DNA from: DASUAL01 sp035763805
Lineage (GTDB): Bacteria; Gemmatimonadota; Gemmatimonadetes; Gemmatimonadales; GWC2-71-9
Reading direction: 5' to 3'
DNA length: 64,000 bases
NCBI GenBank assembly: GCA_035763805.1
Contig: DASUAL010000027.1
Span: forward strand, 1 to 64,000
Made by a program: the position numbers and the translations under genes. Below, in pieces: positions 53,724 through 63,017 of the stretch; positions within the stretch are counted from its first letter, which is position 1, and every line of letters begins with the position of its first letter. Below the pieces are notes generated by a model. It was not told the DNA's origin and searched no databases. It saw only the letters and a list, made by a program, of their open reading frames with translations.

Positions 53724-54830
53724 ATGAAGTTCACGATCACTCGGGAGCAGCTGCAGGAAGGGTTAAGCGCCGTGGCAGCCGCAATCCCTGCCAAGACGAC
53801 GCTGCCCGTTCTGGCGAATGTCCTCGTCGAGGCTACGAAGCAGGGTATCCGCTTCTCGGGGACCGACCTCGACATCGCCGTGAGCACGGTCGTTCCCGCG
53901 GACGTGGACGCCGACGGGGCCGTGACGCTGCCGGCCAAGAAGCTCGTGGACATCGCCCGCGAACTGCCCTCCGGTCCGGTGCGAGTCACGGCGGCCGGCG
54001 AGTCGCGCGTGGGGATCGAGTGCGGTCGCTCGAAGTTCAAGCTTTTGGGGCTGCCGCGGGAAGAGTTTCCGTCCTTCCCGGCGGTGAAGTTCGACGGCGC
54101 CTGGAAGGCGAGCGCTGGCGTGGTGCACAAGCTCGTGGGACACGTGGCGTTCGCGGCCTCCACCGAGGAGAGCCGACCGATTCTCAACGGTGTGCTGTGG
54201 GAGCTCCGCCCCGACCGGATGCGCATGGTGGCCACCAACGGCCACCGACTCGCCAAAATGGACGTGCCGGCCACGGGCGGCTCGACCGCCGACCTCATCG
54301 TGCCGCCCAAGGCGCTGGAGCAAATCCGCCGCTTGTTCGCCCCCGACGCGGATATCGAGATCGCGCGGAGCGACAACCACATCGGATTCCGAGCGGGCGG
54401 GACGCTGGTCTTCTCTCGCCTGATCGAGGGGCCGTACCCGAACTACGAGCAGGTGATCCCGCGGGAAAACGACAAGGTGGCGACGGTCGACAAGAGCGCG
54501 ATGGCCGCGGCGCTCCGCCGCATGAGCGTGGTGGCGAGCGACCAGACGCACCGTATCCGGCTCGCGTTCGCCGGCGGCGCAGTAAAGTTCTCGGTGCAGA
54601 CGCCGGACCTGGGCGAGGCCCAGGACGAGCTGGCGGTGACCTACGAGGGCGAGCCGCTGGAGATCGGGTTCAACGCGATGTACCTCCTCGAGATCCTCAA
54701 GTACATGCCCACCGACGAGGTGCGGCTCACCCTCAAGGCGCCCGAGCGAGCGGCGACGGTGGAGCCCGTCGGCTGGGATGATCCCGCCAGCCTCCTGGCC
54801 CTCGTGATGCCGTTAAGGCTGGTTGACTAG
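53724..54830 (+). CDS. dnaN: DNA polymerase III sliding clamp
   Basis: A 368-residue beta clamp: MKFTITREQLQEGLSAVAAA, IPAKTTLPVLANVLVEA, ESRPILNGVLWELRPDRMRM, VATNGHRLAKM, and the C-terminal ASLLALVMPLRLVD. Three repeated clamp domains fill the full length. It binds polymerase III, HolA (encoded at 6124) and MutS (8042). The end overlaps the convergent transglycosylase gene by 18 bases. Confidence 0.96.
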   Translation: MKFTITREQLQEGLSAVAAAIPAKTTLPVLANVLVEATKQGIRFSGTDLDIAVSTVVPADVDADGAVTLPAKKLVDIARELPSGPVRVTAAGESRVGIECGRSKFKLLGLPREEFPSFPAVKFDGAWKASAGVVHKLVGHVAFAASTEESRPILNGVLWELRPDRMRMVATNGHRLAKMDVPATGGSTADLIVPPKALEQIRRLFAPDADIEIARSDNHIGFRAGGTLVFSRLIEGPYPNYEQVIPRENDKVATVDKSAMAAALRRMSVVASDQTHRIRLAFAGGAVKFSVQTPDLGEAQDELAVTYEGEPLEIGFNAMYLLEILKYMPTDEVRLTLKAPERAATVEPVGWDDPASLLALVMPLRLVD

Positions 54831-55679
54831 ACTGTCCTGCAAGCTGTCCAACGGCAGGGGAACCTCGATCTGCAGTGATTCAATCGGCGGCACGATCACC
54901 GGCGGCACCAATGGTAGTGAGTCTGCTTCCTCTTCCCGCGGGATGTGCACATCGAGCCCGCGATAGCGCGCGAGGATGAGATTGCGGCGCGCCATCATCC
55001 GGTCCGGCCGGAAGGTCGGGTTGGAGGTGCGGGGATGCGGGAGAGTCGCCGCGAGAGCGGCGGCCTGCGCCTCGTTGAGCCGCGCCGCCGACACTCCGAA
55101 GTACGCGTGGCTCGCCGCCTCCACGCCCCACACACCCGGGCCCCACTCGACCACGTTGAGGTAAAGCTCGAGGATCCGGTCTTTGGGGAGGGCCAGCTCG
55201 AGATGCAGCGCCGCGACCGCCTCCTTCAGCTTGCGGAGCGGGTTGCGCGAGGAGGACAGGTAAAGGTTCTTGGCGAGCTGCTGGGTGATGGTGCTCGCTC
55301 CGCGCAGCCGGTCGCGCCGGCGCCACGCCGTGGCGATGGTGCTCCAAAACCCCTGCCCGCGCCCCACGCCCAGCGCGTCCGCGATCTCAGCAGGATCGAT
55401 ACCGTGATGGGAGTAGAACCGCGAGTCCTCGCCGATGATGACCATACGTTGGAGGAGGGGGGAGACGTCCTTGAGCGGGGTGGGGCGGATCGTCGCCCAC
55501 CCGGTCGCCTGTCCGCCGATCCCACGATCCGCCTGCCGCGCGCGCATCATCGCCGTCACGCGCGGCCAGTGATCGCGCCACCACAGCGGCGGTGGCCAAA
55601 CGCCGAGCAGCCACACGAAGGCGACCGCGAGCGTCCCTAGCGCCACGCGACGCGCCTTCCTAGGTTTCGCGTCCGCCAT
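54813..55679 (-). CDS. mtgA: monofunctional biosynthetic peptidoglycan transglycosylase
   Basis: A 288-residue membrane-anchored GT51 enzyme. One N-terminal membrane segment (about residues 9-25), then IIGEDSRFYSHHGIDPAEIA (catalytic Glu), GASTITQQLAKNLYLSSSRN, KLKEAVAALHLELALPKDRI and LELYLNVVEWGPGVWGVEAA. It polymerises lipid II into glycan strands; no transpeptidase domain follows. Its ATG (55679) and that of the divergent kinase share a CATG, so the two coding regions overlap by two bases; an ATG at 55691 is possible. Confidence 0.9.
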   Translation of the reverse strand: MADAKPRKARRVALGTLAVAFVWLLGVWPPPLWWRDHWPRVTAMMRARQADRGIGGQATGWATIRPTPLKDVSPLLQRMVIIGEDSRFYSHHGIDPAEIADALGVGRGQGFWSTIATAWRRRDRLRGASTITQQLAKNLYLSSSRNPLRKLKEAVAALHLELALPKDRILELYLNVVEWGPGVWGVEAASHAYFGVSAARLNEAQAAALAATLPHPRTSNPTFRPDRMMARRNLILARYRGLDVHIPREEEADSLPLVPPVIVPPIESLQIEVPLPLDSLQDSLVNQP

Positions 55680-57114
55680 GTCGCTCGACATCGCCACGCT
55701 CCGCCGGCGGCTCCAGGAAGCTCTCGGGGACGAATTTACCGTCGGCACGCTGCTGGGCGAGGGCGGCTTCGCGGCGGTGTTCCGCGTGCGCGACCGCCAG
55801 CACCACCGCGACGTCGCAGTCAAGGTCCTCGACCTCGGTCTGACTCCATCGCCCTCGCTCGCCGAGCGGTTCGTGCGTGAAGCCCGCACCATCGCGCACC
55901 TCGAGCACCCCCACATCGTGCCGATCTACCGCGTCGGCGGCTACAAGAACGAAGTCCTCTACATCGTCATGCGCTGCGTCGACGGTCCGTCGCTCCGCCA
56001 ATTGCTCGACCGGCGGCAGCGGCGGCTTCCCGTCGGCGACGCGGCGCGCATCGCGCGGCAGGTTGCCGACGCCTTGGGGCACGCGCACCGCCACGGCGTC
56101 GTCCACCGCGACGTGAAGCCCGACAACATCCTGATCGACTCCGGGGGCCACGTGCTCGTGACCGACTTCGGCATCGCCAAGGCGGCACAGCAGGCCTCGA
56201 GCCAGCTCACCACCGAGGGCATGGTGGTCGGGACGCCGCATTACATGAGTCCTGAGCAGGCCACCGGTGAGGCCGTGGATAGCCGGGCGGACATCTACGC
56301 CCTCGGCGTCGTCCTGTACCAAATGCTCGCCGGTGCGCCTCCCTTTGACGGGGAATCGGCCCAGCAGATCCTCATGAAGCAGGCGACGGCCGATCCCACG
56401 CCGATTCACCAGCTGCGCGACGGCGTGCCACCGGCGCTCGCCACGGTGCTGTACCGGATGCTGGCGAAGGATCGGGCGCAACGCTACCAGACGGCGGAGG
56501 ACGCGAGTCGGGCACTGGTCGAGGCCGTGCCCACCGCGGCCCGCGACCGCGTCCGCCTGCGCGACGGCGTGATGGCGACCGCGACAAAAGCGCTCGTCGG
56601 GCTCGCGTTCGTGACGCTGCTCGCCGGCGGCGTCGGCTTGAGCTGGACCGTGTTCAGCGCCCCGCCGAGCCTCGTGGCCGTCGCACCGGTCCCCGCCAGC
56701 GTCACCACGGCGCTGCGGCAACGGCGGGCGCTGGCGGCGCGGGACACGCCCGTGTTCGCATTCATCCCCGACGGCCCCCAGGACTCCGTGCTGCTCGTCG
56801 TGGCGCAGCGGCGCGTGGTCGTCGTCACGCCACGCGGCACGCGCGGCTACGCACGCGACAGCGTCGCCTACACGTTCGAGGCCGCATGGCAAGCCGGCCC
56901 ACAGTTTCGCTTCGTCCTGCTGCCCGCAAACGGGCGCCGTGACACGGTGTTTACGAGCTTGTCGCCTCGCGGTTTCTGGGAACTGTGGCGCCATGTGGAT
57001 CGGCTCCTGCCCGCCGACTCCGTGGGAGGGGCCGGCTTCGAGATCCAGGTGGGACCGCTGCCGGGCGGGAGGCGGCCGCGTTATCGGGTAAAGCGCCGCG
57101 TCGAGACGCCGTAG
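55678..57114 (+). CDS. membrane-anchored Ser/Thr protein kinase
   Basis: A 478-residue PASTA-less Hanks-type kinase. GEGGFAAVFRV glycine loop, VAVKVL (Lys about 49), HRDVKPDNILID catalytic loop, DFGIAK, and the activation segment GTPHYMSPEQATGE. One membrane segment lies at about residues 302-325 (KALVGLAFVTLLAGGVGLSW), with an extracytoplasmic C-terminal domain of about 150 residues without a known family. The ligand is unknown. It overlaps the next convergent gene by 34 bases. Confidence 0.92.
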   Translation: MSLDIATLRRRLQEALGDEFTVGTLLGEGGFAAVFRVRDRQHHRDVAVKVLDLGLTPSPSLAERFVREARTIAHLEHPHIVPIYRVGGYKNEVLYIVMRCVDGPSLRQLLDRRQRRLPVGDAARIARQVADALGHAHRHGVVHRDVKPDNILIDSGGHVLVTDFGIAKAAQQASSQLTTEGMVVGTPHYMSPEQATGEAVDSRADIYALGVVLYQMLAGAPPFDGESAQQILMKQATADPTPIHQLRDGVPPALATVLYRMLAKDRAQRYQTAEDASRALVEAVPTAARDRVRLRDGVMATATKALVGLAFVTLLAGGVGLSWTVFSAPPSLVAVAPVPASVTTALRQRRALAARDTPVFAFIPDGPQDSVLLVVAQRRVVVVTPRGTRGYARDSVAYTFEAAWQAGPQFRFVLLPANGRRDTVFTSLSPRGFWELWRHVDRLLPADSVGGAGFEIQVGPLPGGRRPRYRVKRRVETP

Positions 57115-57881
57115 AGACCGAGCGCGTCGATCCCGTCCACGTCGCCGGGAGTAGTGATGACGGTGCCGAGCACGTCCTGCCCGCCAAGCGACAACCCAAA
57201 CACGAAGCCGGCCCGCCGCAGCGAGCGATCGGTGTCGAGGCGCACGACAAATCGGAGGGGCCATCGGGCACCCTCGCGCAGTCCCGCCCGCCCGCCGAAC
57301 GAATACCCCAGCACCCCGGCGGACGTGATGCGGCTGTGGGCCGAGAGCGCGGCCCGCGAGGCCACCAGGTGGACGGTGCCGCTCGGCACGTACGTGACCG
57401 GCAGAGCGGTGCCTCGCACGACCGGGTGACCGATGTTCTGGACCGTTCCCCCCATCGACAGGTCCGTCGTCAAGTCGTACGTGATCCCCACCTCCCAGCC
57501 CGTTTCGGACGCCTCACCGCGATACAGCGCCGTGGCCAAGCCTGCCGCGAGCCGCTTGTGACCGCCGGCGAAACCGACGCGGTAGGTGTGCCCGCGGCTC
57601 CCGCCGGCGAAGACATCCCGCTGATAGCCGAGCGAGAGGCCGCGCGAGTTGAAACCAAACGTGAGCTGGCGCAGCCTTCCCGCCGCCCCGGGGTCGCCGA
57701 TCGTCAGGCCCAGTTGGACAGACGCCTCCTCGAAGCGCCCGAGCCCTGCGGGGTTGACCCAAAGGGCGCGCGCATCGGCGACGTCCGTCGGGTGGAGATA
57801 CCGCGTCGCGAGATTGGGCGCGACCTGCGCCCGCGCCCCTGCCGTCGTGAGGAGAAGCAGCGCGGGCAGGCCGGCCCGCAC
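57081..57881 (-). CDS. outer-membrane beta-barrel-like protein
   Basis: A 266-residue protein from GTG 57881. Signal peptide to about GARAQ, then alternating beta strands with Gly and aromatics: ADARALWVNPAGLGRFEEAS, LTFGFNSRGLSLGYQRDVF, HTYRVGFAGGHKRLAAGLAT and TGWEVGITYDLTTDLSMGG. The NPAGL segment recalls FadL/PorV-type barrels. The function is unknown. The start overlaps the upstream lipoprotein stop by one base (TAGTG). Confidence 0.7.
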   Translation of the reverse strand: MRAGLPALLLLTTAGARAQVAPNLATRYLHPTDVADARALWVNPAGLGRFEEASVQLGLTIGDPGAAGRLRQLTFGFNSRGLSLGYQRDVFAGGSRGHTYRVGFAGGHKRLAAGLATALYRGEASETGWEVGITYDLTTDLSMGGTVQNIGHPVVRGTALPVTYVPSGTVHLVASRAALSAHSRITSAGVLGYSFGGRAGLREGARWPLRFVVRLDTDRSLRRAGFVFGLSLGGQDVLGTVITTPGDVDGIDALGLYGVSTRRFTR

Positions 57882-58795
57882 TACGGCAGGACCGTCACGG
57901 CGGTGCGGGTCACCTGGATCACGGGGATCGCCACGCCCTGCACGGGGAGGCGAACGGTCAGCGTCGTGGAGTCGCGGGACTCACCGCCCAGATAGCGTCC
58001 GTCAGCGGCGATGAAGGAGACTGCAGTCGTACTCCCCGCGCCCGACAACTCGAACGGCTGGCCGGCGTTGGTTCCGGCGCCGGAGACGCGGTAGGTGGAG
58101 CTGCCCTCGAGACGAAGGCTCCGAGTTCCCTGGAGGTCCTCCCAAGCGGTCGCCGCTGACTGGATGATCGAGTGCCGCGAGACCTCGGACCCGGGGCCCT
58201 TCTGAGTGGCCTCCACGGTGTCGGTCCAGGCGGCGCCGAGCGTCAACCCTTCGGGGGGAATGCGCGGCAGGAAGTCGCGGAAATTGGCGACCAGCTGAAT
58301 CAGTGACTGCGCGAGGGCGCTGTCCGACGGCACAGCGTTGAGGAACTCGCCCCGCGCTATCAGCCGGCCGCTGAAGATCAGTCGCCGCGCCCGGCGCACG
58401 TTGTCCGCCACGGGCTGCGGGGTTCCCGAGTCGGGGACGATCGAGTCGATCGTAAAGGTTGCCGGGTAGCCGACGCTGTCAGCCGGTCCCGTGATCGTCG
58501 CTGCCACGTAGAGTCGGGCGCCCAGGTCTTGCGTCTGCTCCTGACCCGCGAGCGCCTGCTGGATACGCAGCCGTCGGTGCATGACATATCGCAGCGCGCT
58601 CGGGCCGTAGCGAACGACTTCGGGCGCCCTCGGCCCGAGGGCCGGGGCAGCCGCGGGGTCGCCGGCAGGCGCGTCGGGGCTGGGGACCGTGGGGGCCGGA
58701 GCGGCTGCGGTCCCACGGCCTCGCGGCGCGCAGGCGGCGGACAGCGCCGCGCCGATCACGAGTAGCCGACCTACCATGAGTAGCCGACCTACCAT
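57881..58795 (-). CDS. lipoprotein, unknown
   Basis: A 304-residue lipoprotein (298 if the second ATG is used). Lipobox GAALSAACAP, then a Pro/Ala-rich linker, and a mixed beta-rich domain (LRYVMHRRLRIQQALAGQEQ, TQDLGARLYVAATI). I recognise no family. Its N-terminus MVGRLLMVGRLLVIG is a six-residue duplication caused by an 18-bp tandem repeat that copies the start codon. Confidence 0.75.
   Translation of the reverse strand: MVGRLLMVGRLLVIGAALSAACAPRGRGTAAAPAPTVPSPDAPAGDPAAAPALGPRAPEVVRYGPSALRYVMHRRLRIQQALAGQEQTQDLGARLYVAATITGPADSVGYPATFTIDSIVPDSGTPQPVADNVRRARRLIFSGRLIARGEFLNAVPSDSALAQSLIQLVANFRDFLPRIPPEGLTLGAAWTDTVEATQKGPGSEVSRHSIIQSAATAWEDLQGTRSLRLEGSSTYRVSGAGTNAGQPFELSGAGSTTAVSFIAADGRYLGGESRDSTTLTVRLPVQGVAIPVIQVTRTAVTVLP
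58760..58795 (-). repeat. 18-bp tandem duplication at a start codon
   Basis: Two identical 18-base copies (58760-58777 and 58778-58795) encode MVGRLL twice. Each has its own ATG, and the downstream ATG gains an AGGT-type upstream element from the first copy. A recent replication slip is likely. Confidence 0.9.
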
Positions 58796-58805
58796 GGTGC
58801 GTTCC

Positions 58806-59027
58806 CTATGTCCTTTGGGACGGGGAGGCGCGCTCCGCCTTGGTGCGCCCGAAGATGGCGACCATCTCCGTGCCCTCGCTCGCGACACGCAGGAGCTTCC
58901 AGCCGCGCTTGCGCATGTCGGCGCGCCAGCCGATGAGCTTTTCCCACTCCTGCGTCGTGGTGCGGAAGACCCGCAGGTCCGCCACCTGTTCCCACTGCGG
59001 GGGGTACGGCTTGGATGACGAGGTCAT
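58806..59027 (-). CDS. small protein, DUF4177-like
   Basis: A 73-residue protein: PPQWEQVADLRVFRTTTQEW, then EKLIGWRADMRKRGWKLLRV, ASEGTEMVAIFGRTKAE. The pattern of a strand, a helix ending in KRGWKL and a strand is like DUF4177 proteins. ATG 59027 lies only 8 bases from the RNase P RNA end; longer reading frames through the RNA gene are rejected. Confidence 0.68.
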   Translation of the reverse strand: MTSSSKPYPPQWEQVADLRVFRTTTQEWEKLIGWRADMRKRGWKLLRVASEGTEMVAIFGRTKAERASPSQRT

Positions 59028-59034
59028 GGAGAGG

Positions 59035-59405
59035 CGGGCGGTAGGGCCATAAGCCGAGTTCTGTTTGCTCGCCTGTGGCGGGCAGATGGTCATCTCTCTG
59101 GGATGGCTGTCGCCAACCACCTCACGCGGCCTACCCGCAGCTCAAGCGACCCGGGCCGGATCTCGCTGCTTACTTGGCCTTGCTCCGACTGGGGGTTACC
59201 GTGCCACGCCTGTTGCCAGGCGCGCGGTGGGCTCTTACCCCACCTTTTCACCCTTACCCTTGGATAAAGGGCGGTCTTTTTTCTGTGGCCCTGTCCGTCG
59301 CCTTGCGGCGCCCAGGCGTTACCTGGCAGTCTGCCCTCTGGAGCTCGGACTTTCCTCAGCGCGCCATCCTGCCGGCGCACCGCGACCATCGCGCCCTACC
59401 GCCAC
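59035..59405 (-). ncRNA. rnpB: RNase P RNA, type A
   Basis: The minus strand carries the universal GAGGAAAGTCCGAGCTCC (from about 59358 down to 59341) and the 3' landmark ACAGAACTCGGCTTAT (about 59064 down to 59049). The ends form helix P1: GGCGGTAGGGC at the 5' side (plus-strand complement 59393-59403) pairs with GCCCTACCGCC at the 3' side (complement 59037-59047). Length about 370 bases, normal for bacterial type A. It is the catalytic partner of RnpA. Confidence 0.96.
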
Positions 59406-59445
59406 CCGGTACAAAGGTACCGGCCTCGCAGGGGTCCCGGCAAGC

Positions 59446-61485
59446 CTAGCGCGCCAGTCGCCTCGCGAGCCGAGCCAGGCTGTCGCCGGGAAGGCGCGCG
59501 GTCGTCGGCCTGGGAGTACCCGGTCCGCTTTCCTCTCCTGGGACCCAGAAACCGTCGTTCTCCTCGAATACCATGCGCTTGAGCCCCACGAGGTCACGGC
59601 TCCGAAGGAACGCCGGTGTAAGCTCCACCGCGTGCACCGTGTTGAGGCCTCGGGCCCGCAGGCCGGTGAGGAGGTGGCGCATCCTCACTTCCGGCGTGAG
59701 CAAGAGGAGCGGCCGGTCCGGTAGCCCGAATCCGCGCAAGATGCCGAGCGTGAACCAATCAGCGGGCGCCTGCGGCAGGCGGAAGGCGAAGTAGAGGTCG
59801 CGCCGCTGCCGAAGGGCTCGGTCGCGGAGCATGGCGGCGCGCTCGGCGACTAGGTCCTCCAGCGCCCGGTAGTAGAGCGAGAGCAGCCCTGTCTCGCGCA
59901 GTGTGGGGTAGCGCTCCGGGTAGGGCAGCGAGTCGAGCTCACCGCGGCGGGTGAGTCGCGTGAGTGCCTGACGCCAGGCCGCGTCGCAAAACTCCTGCCC
60001 CATCCCATAGCCTCGCCCGAGTTCGAGCCCGAGCGCGATCACGAGAGTGCGCTGCTCTGCGGCGAGGCGGACCAGCGCCCCGTAGGCGGGAGCGAGCCCT
60101 TCCCCCCAAAACGCGGAATCGAGCGCGCACGGCGCTGGGATTTGCTCGCCGCGGGCTCCGCGCGAGGAATCGGCGCGCGGTGGGTGCCCGTTGCCGTAGT
60201 CCAACACCGGAATCCACGCTACGCTGGTCGGCTGGAGTGCCTTGACCGCCTCGGACCAGGCGCGCCGCACCGCTAGGCGCTCGTCCCAACGCGCGCGCAA
60301 CGAGTCGGCGCTGGCCGGATCGGCGTCACCCGCGAGCAGGTTGAACCCGCCGGCGTCGAGCAACGTGACGAGCGAATCGAGCGCCGCCGTCGGCCGTGGC
60401 ACGCGCCGGCCGTCCCGCGTCGCGAGGAGCGGCAGCCAGAAGACGCGCATCCCCTGCTGTCGGAGCCAGCCCGGGGCGTGCGCGGCTCGCGCGAACGCCG
60501 GGTCGGGGATGAGCGGCAGTGCGGCGGTGCCGGCGCTAGCCGGCGGCTCGAGCCGCGGCGCCAGCAGCTCGACCGGGAGTGGGGCCTGCTGCAGCGCGAG
60601 GGGCACGCCGTGCGCCGCCGGCGGTACGTGCGCCCACTCGGCGGGACGGCGCGTCCAGCGCGCGAGCGCGGTGAGGAAGTCGGTTGTGCCGGCGAGGGCG
60701 CGAGCCCCGAGGGTCGGCATCGTGGAGGGTCGATACTGGGGGCCAATGGTGCCCAGCGCGTGCCGGCTGATGACCACAGCGAGCCCGTCGCCGATGCGCG
60801 CAGCCGCGGCGATCCCGGCGTCGGCGCGGCTGGCAAGGCCGGCGGGCGTGCGCACGAACGCGTCCTGGCTCGTGACAGCCAGGAGCTGCCCGCGGTCGCC
60901 CGTCAGCACCACGTGGTTGCGGTCCAGCGGGAACGGCGCGTAGACCGATCCGAGCGGTTCGTCCCCGACGGGCCGGGCGACGGCCCACGGTTGCGGGCGG
61001 CCGGTGGTCGATACGCGCGCGGTCGTGTCCTCGAGCACGCGGTCGCCGATCGACAGGTGGGCCCCACGCGACTCGAGCCACCGGTTGGCGGTCCAGCGGT
61101 CGAGGTATCCTTCCCCGTCGCCATCGTAACCCAACACCACGACGCCTCCCCGTCTGACCCACTCGTTGAGGAGCACGAGGTCACCCGCCGTGAGCGCGTC
61201 CGAAGGGGCCTCGGGCTCGCGCCCGAGCAGGAACACCAGCGTCCGGTAGCGCGCGAGGTCCGCCCAGGTGAGGTGCGGGTAGAAGCGCCGGTACTCGACC
61301 TCGTAGCCTGCGTCGCGCCACGGCTGTGCGGTGCCGCTCAAGACGAGCGGATCAGAGAGCGCGAGGTCGAGCAGCAACAGGCGGCGCGCCTCGGGCTGGC
61401 AGGCGGAGGTCGCGACTGCAAGGGCCAGGAGGGCGAGCGCAGGACGGATCACGGTGGCATGAAGTCTAGCTAGAGACCGCCTCAT
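59446..61485 (-). CDS. large lipoprotein, unknown
   Basis: A 679-residue protein with a lipobox (AVATSACQ, Cys29). The N-terminal part has ThuA/gatase-like strands: RLLLLDLALSDPLVLSGTAQ, DLARYRTLVFLLGREPEAPS and LLNEWVRRGGVVVLGYDGDG. The C-terminal part has VWIP-type and YFAFRLPQAPADWFTLGIL segments. I do not recognise the family. Its ATG overlaps the stop of the TPR gene upstream as ATGA, so it is the third gene of that operon. Confidence 0.78.
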   Translation of the reverse strand: MRRSLARLHATVIRPALALLALAVATSACQPEARRLLLLDLALSDPLVLSGTAQPWRDAGYEVEYRRFYPHLTWADLARYRTLVFLLGREPEAPSDALTAGDLVLLNEWVRRGGVVVLGYDGDGEGYLDRWTANRWLESRGAHLSIGDRVLEDTTARVSTTGRPQPWAVARPVGDEPLGSVYAPFPLDRNHVVLTGDRGQLLAVTSQDAFVRTPAGLASRADAGIAAAARIGDGLAVVISRHALGTIGPQYRPSTMPTLGARALAGTTDFLTALARWTRRPAEWAHVPPAAHGVPLALQQAPLPVELLAPRLEPPASAGTAALPLIPDPAFARAAHAPGWLRQQGMRVFWLPLLATRDGRRVPRPTAALDSLVTLLDAGGFNLLAGDADPASADSLRARWDERLAVRRAWSEAVKALQPTSVAWIPVLDYGNGHPPRADSSRGARGEQIPAPCALDSAFWGEGLAPAYGALVRLAAEQRTLVIALGLELGRGYGMGQEFCDAAWRQALTRLTRRGELDSLPYPERYPTLRETGLLSLYYRALEDLVAERAAMLRDRALRQRRDLYFAFRLPQAPADWFTLGILRGFGLPDRPLLLLTPEVRMRHLLTGLRARGLNTVHAVELTPAFLRSRDLVGLKRMVFEENDGFWVPGEESGPGTPRPTTARLPGDSLARLARRLAR

Positions 61486-63017
61486 CTCGGCTGCGACTCC
61501 TCGACTAGCCGCTGAAAGCGTGGATCATTCCGCAGAGGGTCAAACCCGCGATTCCGCAAAGACGTCCTGAGTCGATCAGGGCCCACCGGGAGCCGGGCCA
61601 GGGCAGCGAGCGCTCGGTCGCGCTCACCTACGACAACAAGCGCGGTGACCGTCCACAAGTGTGAGTCGACGTCGCGGACGGGGTCCACGGTGGCGAGCTG
61701 CTCACGAGCCGCCGCGGTGTCACCGGCCAGGGTCTCGACGATCGCGAGGACCGCGCGGCTGGCAGGCCCTCCGCCGAGCCGAGCAGCGTGTTCCGCGTCC
61801 GCACGGGCGGTCCCAAGGTGTCCCAGATAAGCACGGATTTCCGCCCGATGCTCGTACCCGTGGGCGAACGCGGGGTCCACAGCGAGCGAGCTGTCCGCCC
61901 ACCGCAGGGCTCTGGTGTCGCGGCGCTCCAGGAACTCAAGCCACGACAGGGTCGCCAGCGAGATGGCGCGATATGGGTCGAGGGCTACCGCGCGCTCGAG
62001 CGCGACGCGCGCAAGACTGTCGGATCCCATCCCAAGGAGCAAGTTCCCGTACACGTTCCACGCTTCGGCGTTAGTGGAGTCGAGTGCGAGAGCGCGCTCA
62101 TACGCGGCTTTCGTCTCGGCGCTGCCCCGACCAGCCGGGTTCGAGAGAATGCCTCTGGCGATCCACCCTTCCGCCGATCCAGAATCCAGGGCGAGAGCCC
62201 GGGCCTCGGCCGCGAGCCCGCGGGCCAGCACGCTGTCTTGCGACAGCCCCGGCCATTCCCAGTTCCGCGCGAGGGACAGCCCGACGGCGAATGCGAACCG
62301 GGCCCACGCCTCGGTGAATTCCGGGTCGAGGCGGACCGCGGTCCCGTACTGGTCCACGGCCAGCACGACGGCGCGCGCGGTGCGCTGCGCCAGATAGTAG
62401 TTGCCCCGGAGGAAGTGATCGTACGCTCTGATGCTGCGAGACGGACGACGGGCCAGCGCCTGCCGCTCGGGCGGCGCCAGGCGGCCGGCGATTGCCGTGG
62501 CGACTGCCCGCGCGATCTCGTCTTCGATCGCGAGCACGTCGGCATCCCGGCGGTCATACTGCTCGCCCCAAACGTGGACACCGTCCGTGACGCGAACCAG
62601 CTCGACCGTGACCCGAACGCCGCTGCCCATGCGCCGCACGCTCCCCGTCACAAGATGGGCGACGCCGAGCTCCTGGCCGAGCACGGCGGGGCCGCGGGTT
62701 GCCGCCTTACGCACGCGCTGCACGGCGCTGCGAGACTTGACGATGAGGCGCTGCACGTGACCGAGTCGAGTGATCACGTCCTCGGTCAAGCCATCGGCGA
62801 GATAGGCGTCCGCCGTGTCCCGCGACAGGTTGTCGAAGTAGAGCACCGCCACGCTGTTACGCGCAGGAGCCCCGGCGGCGCGCGGCTGAGGCCGGCACGG
62901 CGGTGCGGAGCCGTCGGGGCATTGAGCCGCTAGACGGTTAGGCGGATAGACGGTCAGTAGGCTCCCAGCAACGACGACCAGCTGCCTAACCGCCCAACCG
63001 CCTAGCGGCTGTCTCAT
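61482..63017 (-). CDS. TolB-N-like/TPR exported protein
   Basis: A 511-residue protein. Signal peptide encoded by a hairpin repeat (LTVYPPNRLAAQ). A FlgO/TolB-N-like domain follows (about residues 53-175): SVAVLYFDNLSRDTADAYLA, DGLTEDVITRL, LVTGSVRRMGSGVRVTVELV and WGEQYDRRDADVLAIEDEIA. A TPR array then runs to the C-terminal FDPLRNDPRFQRLVEES. In many bacteria this architecture follows a kinase or cyclase; here it is free. The ATG overlaps the upstream paralog stop. Confidence 0.87.
   Translation of the reverse strand: MRQPLGGWAVRQLVVVAGSLLTVYPPNRLAAQCPDGSAPPCRPQPRAAGAPARNSVAVLYFDNLSRDTADAYLADGLTEDVITRLGHVQRLIVKSRSAVQRVRKAATRGPAVLGQELGVAHLVTGSVRRMGSGVRVTVELVRVTDGVHVWGEQYDRRDADVLAIEDEIARAVATAIAGRLAPPERQALARRPSRSIRAYDHFLRGNYYLAQRTARAVVLAVDQYGTAVRLDPEFTEAWARFAFAVGLSLARNWEWPGLSQDSVLARGLAAEARALALDSGSAEGWIARGILSNPAGRGSAETKAAYERALALDSTNAEAWNVYGNLLLGMGSDSLARVALERAVALDPYRAISLATLSWLEFLERRDTRALRWADSSLAVDPAFAHGYEHRAEIRAYLGHLGTARADAEHAARLGGGPASRAVLAIVETLAGDTAAAREQLATVDPVRDVDSHLWTVTALVVVGERDRALAALARLPVGPDRLRTSLRNRGFDPLRNDPRFQRLVEESQPR
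62926..63009. repeat. long hairpin repeat, copy C (inside a signal peptide)
   Basis: 24-base arms (62926-62949 and 62986-63009) match as reverse complements at 21 of 24 positions. The units are CTAACCGCC and CAACCGCC. It sits at codons 3-30 of the TolB-N/TPR gene, at the junction with the overlapping upstream paralog, as copy A does at holA. Confidence 0.78.

Noticed and set aside
59035..59405. Small protein frames on both strands across 59065-59724.
   Set aside because: They run through the RNase P RNA gene, whose landmarks and closing helix are clear.
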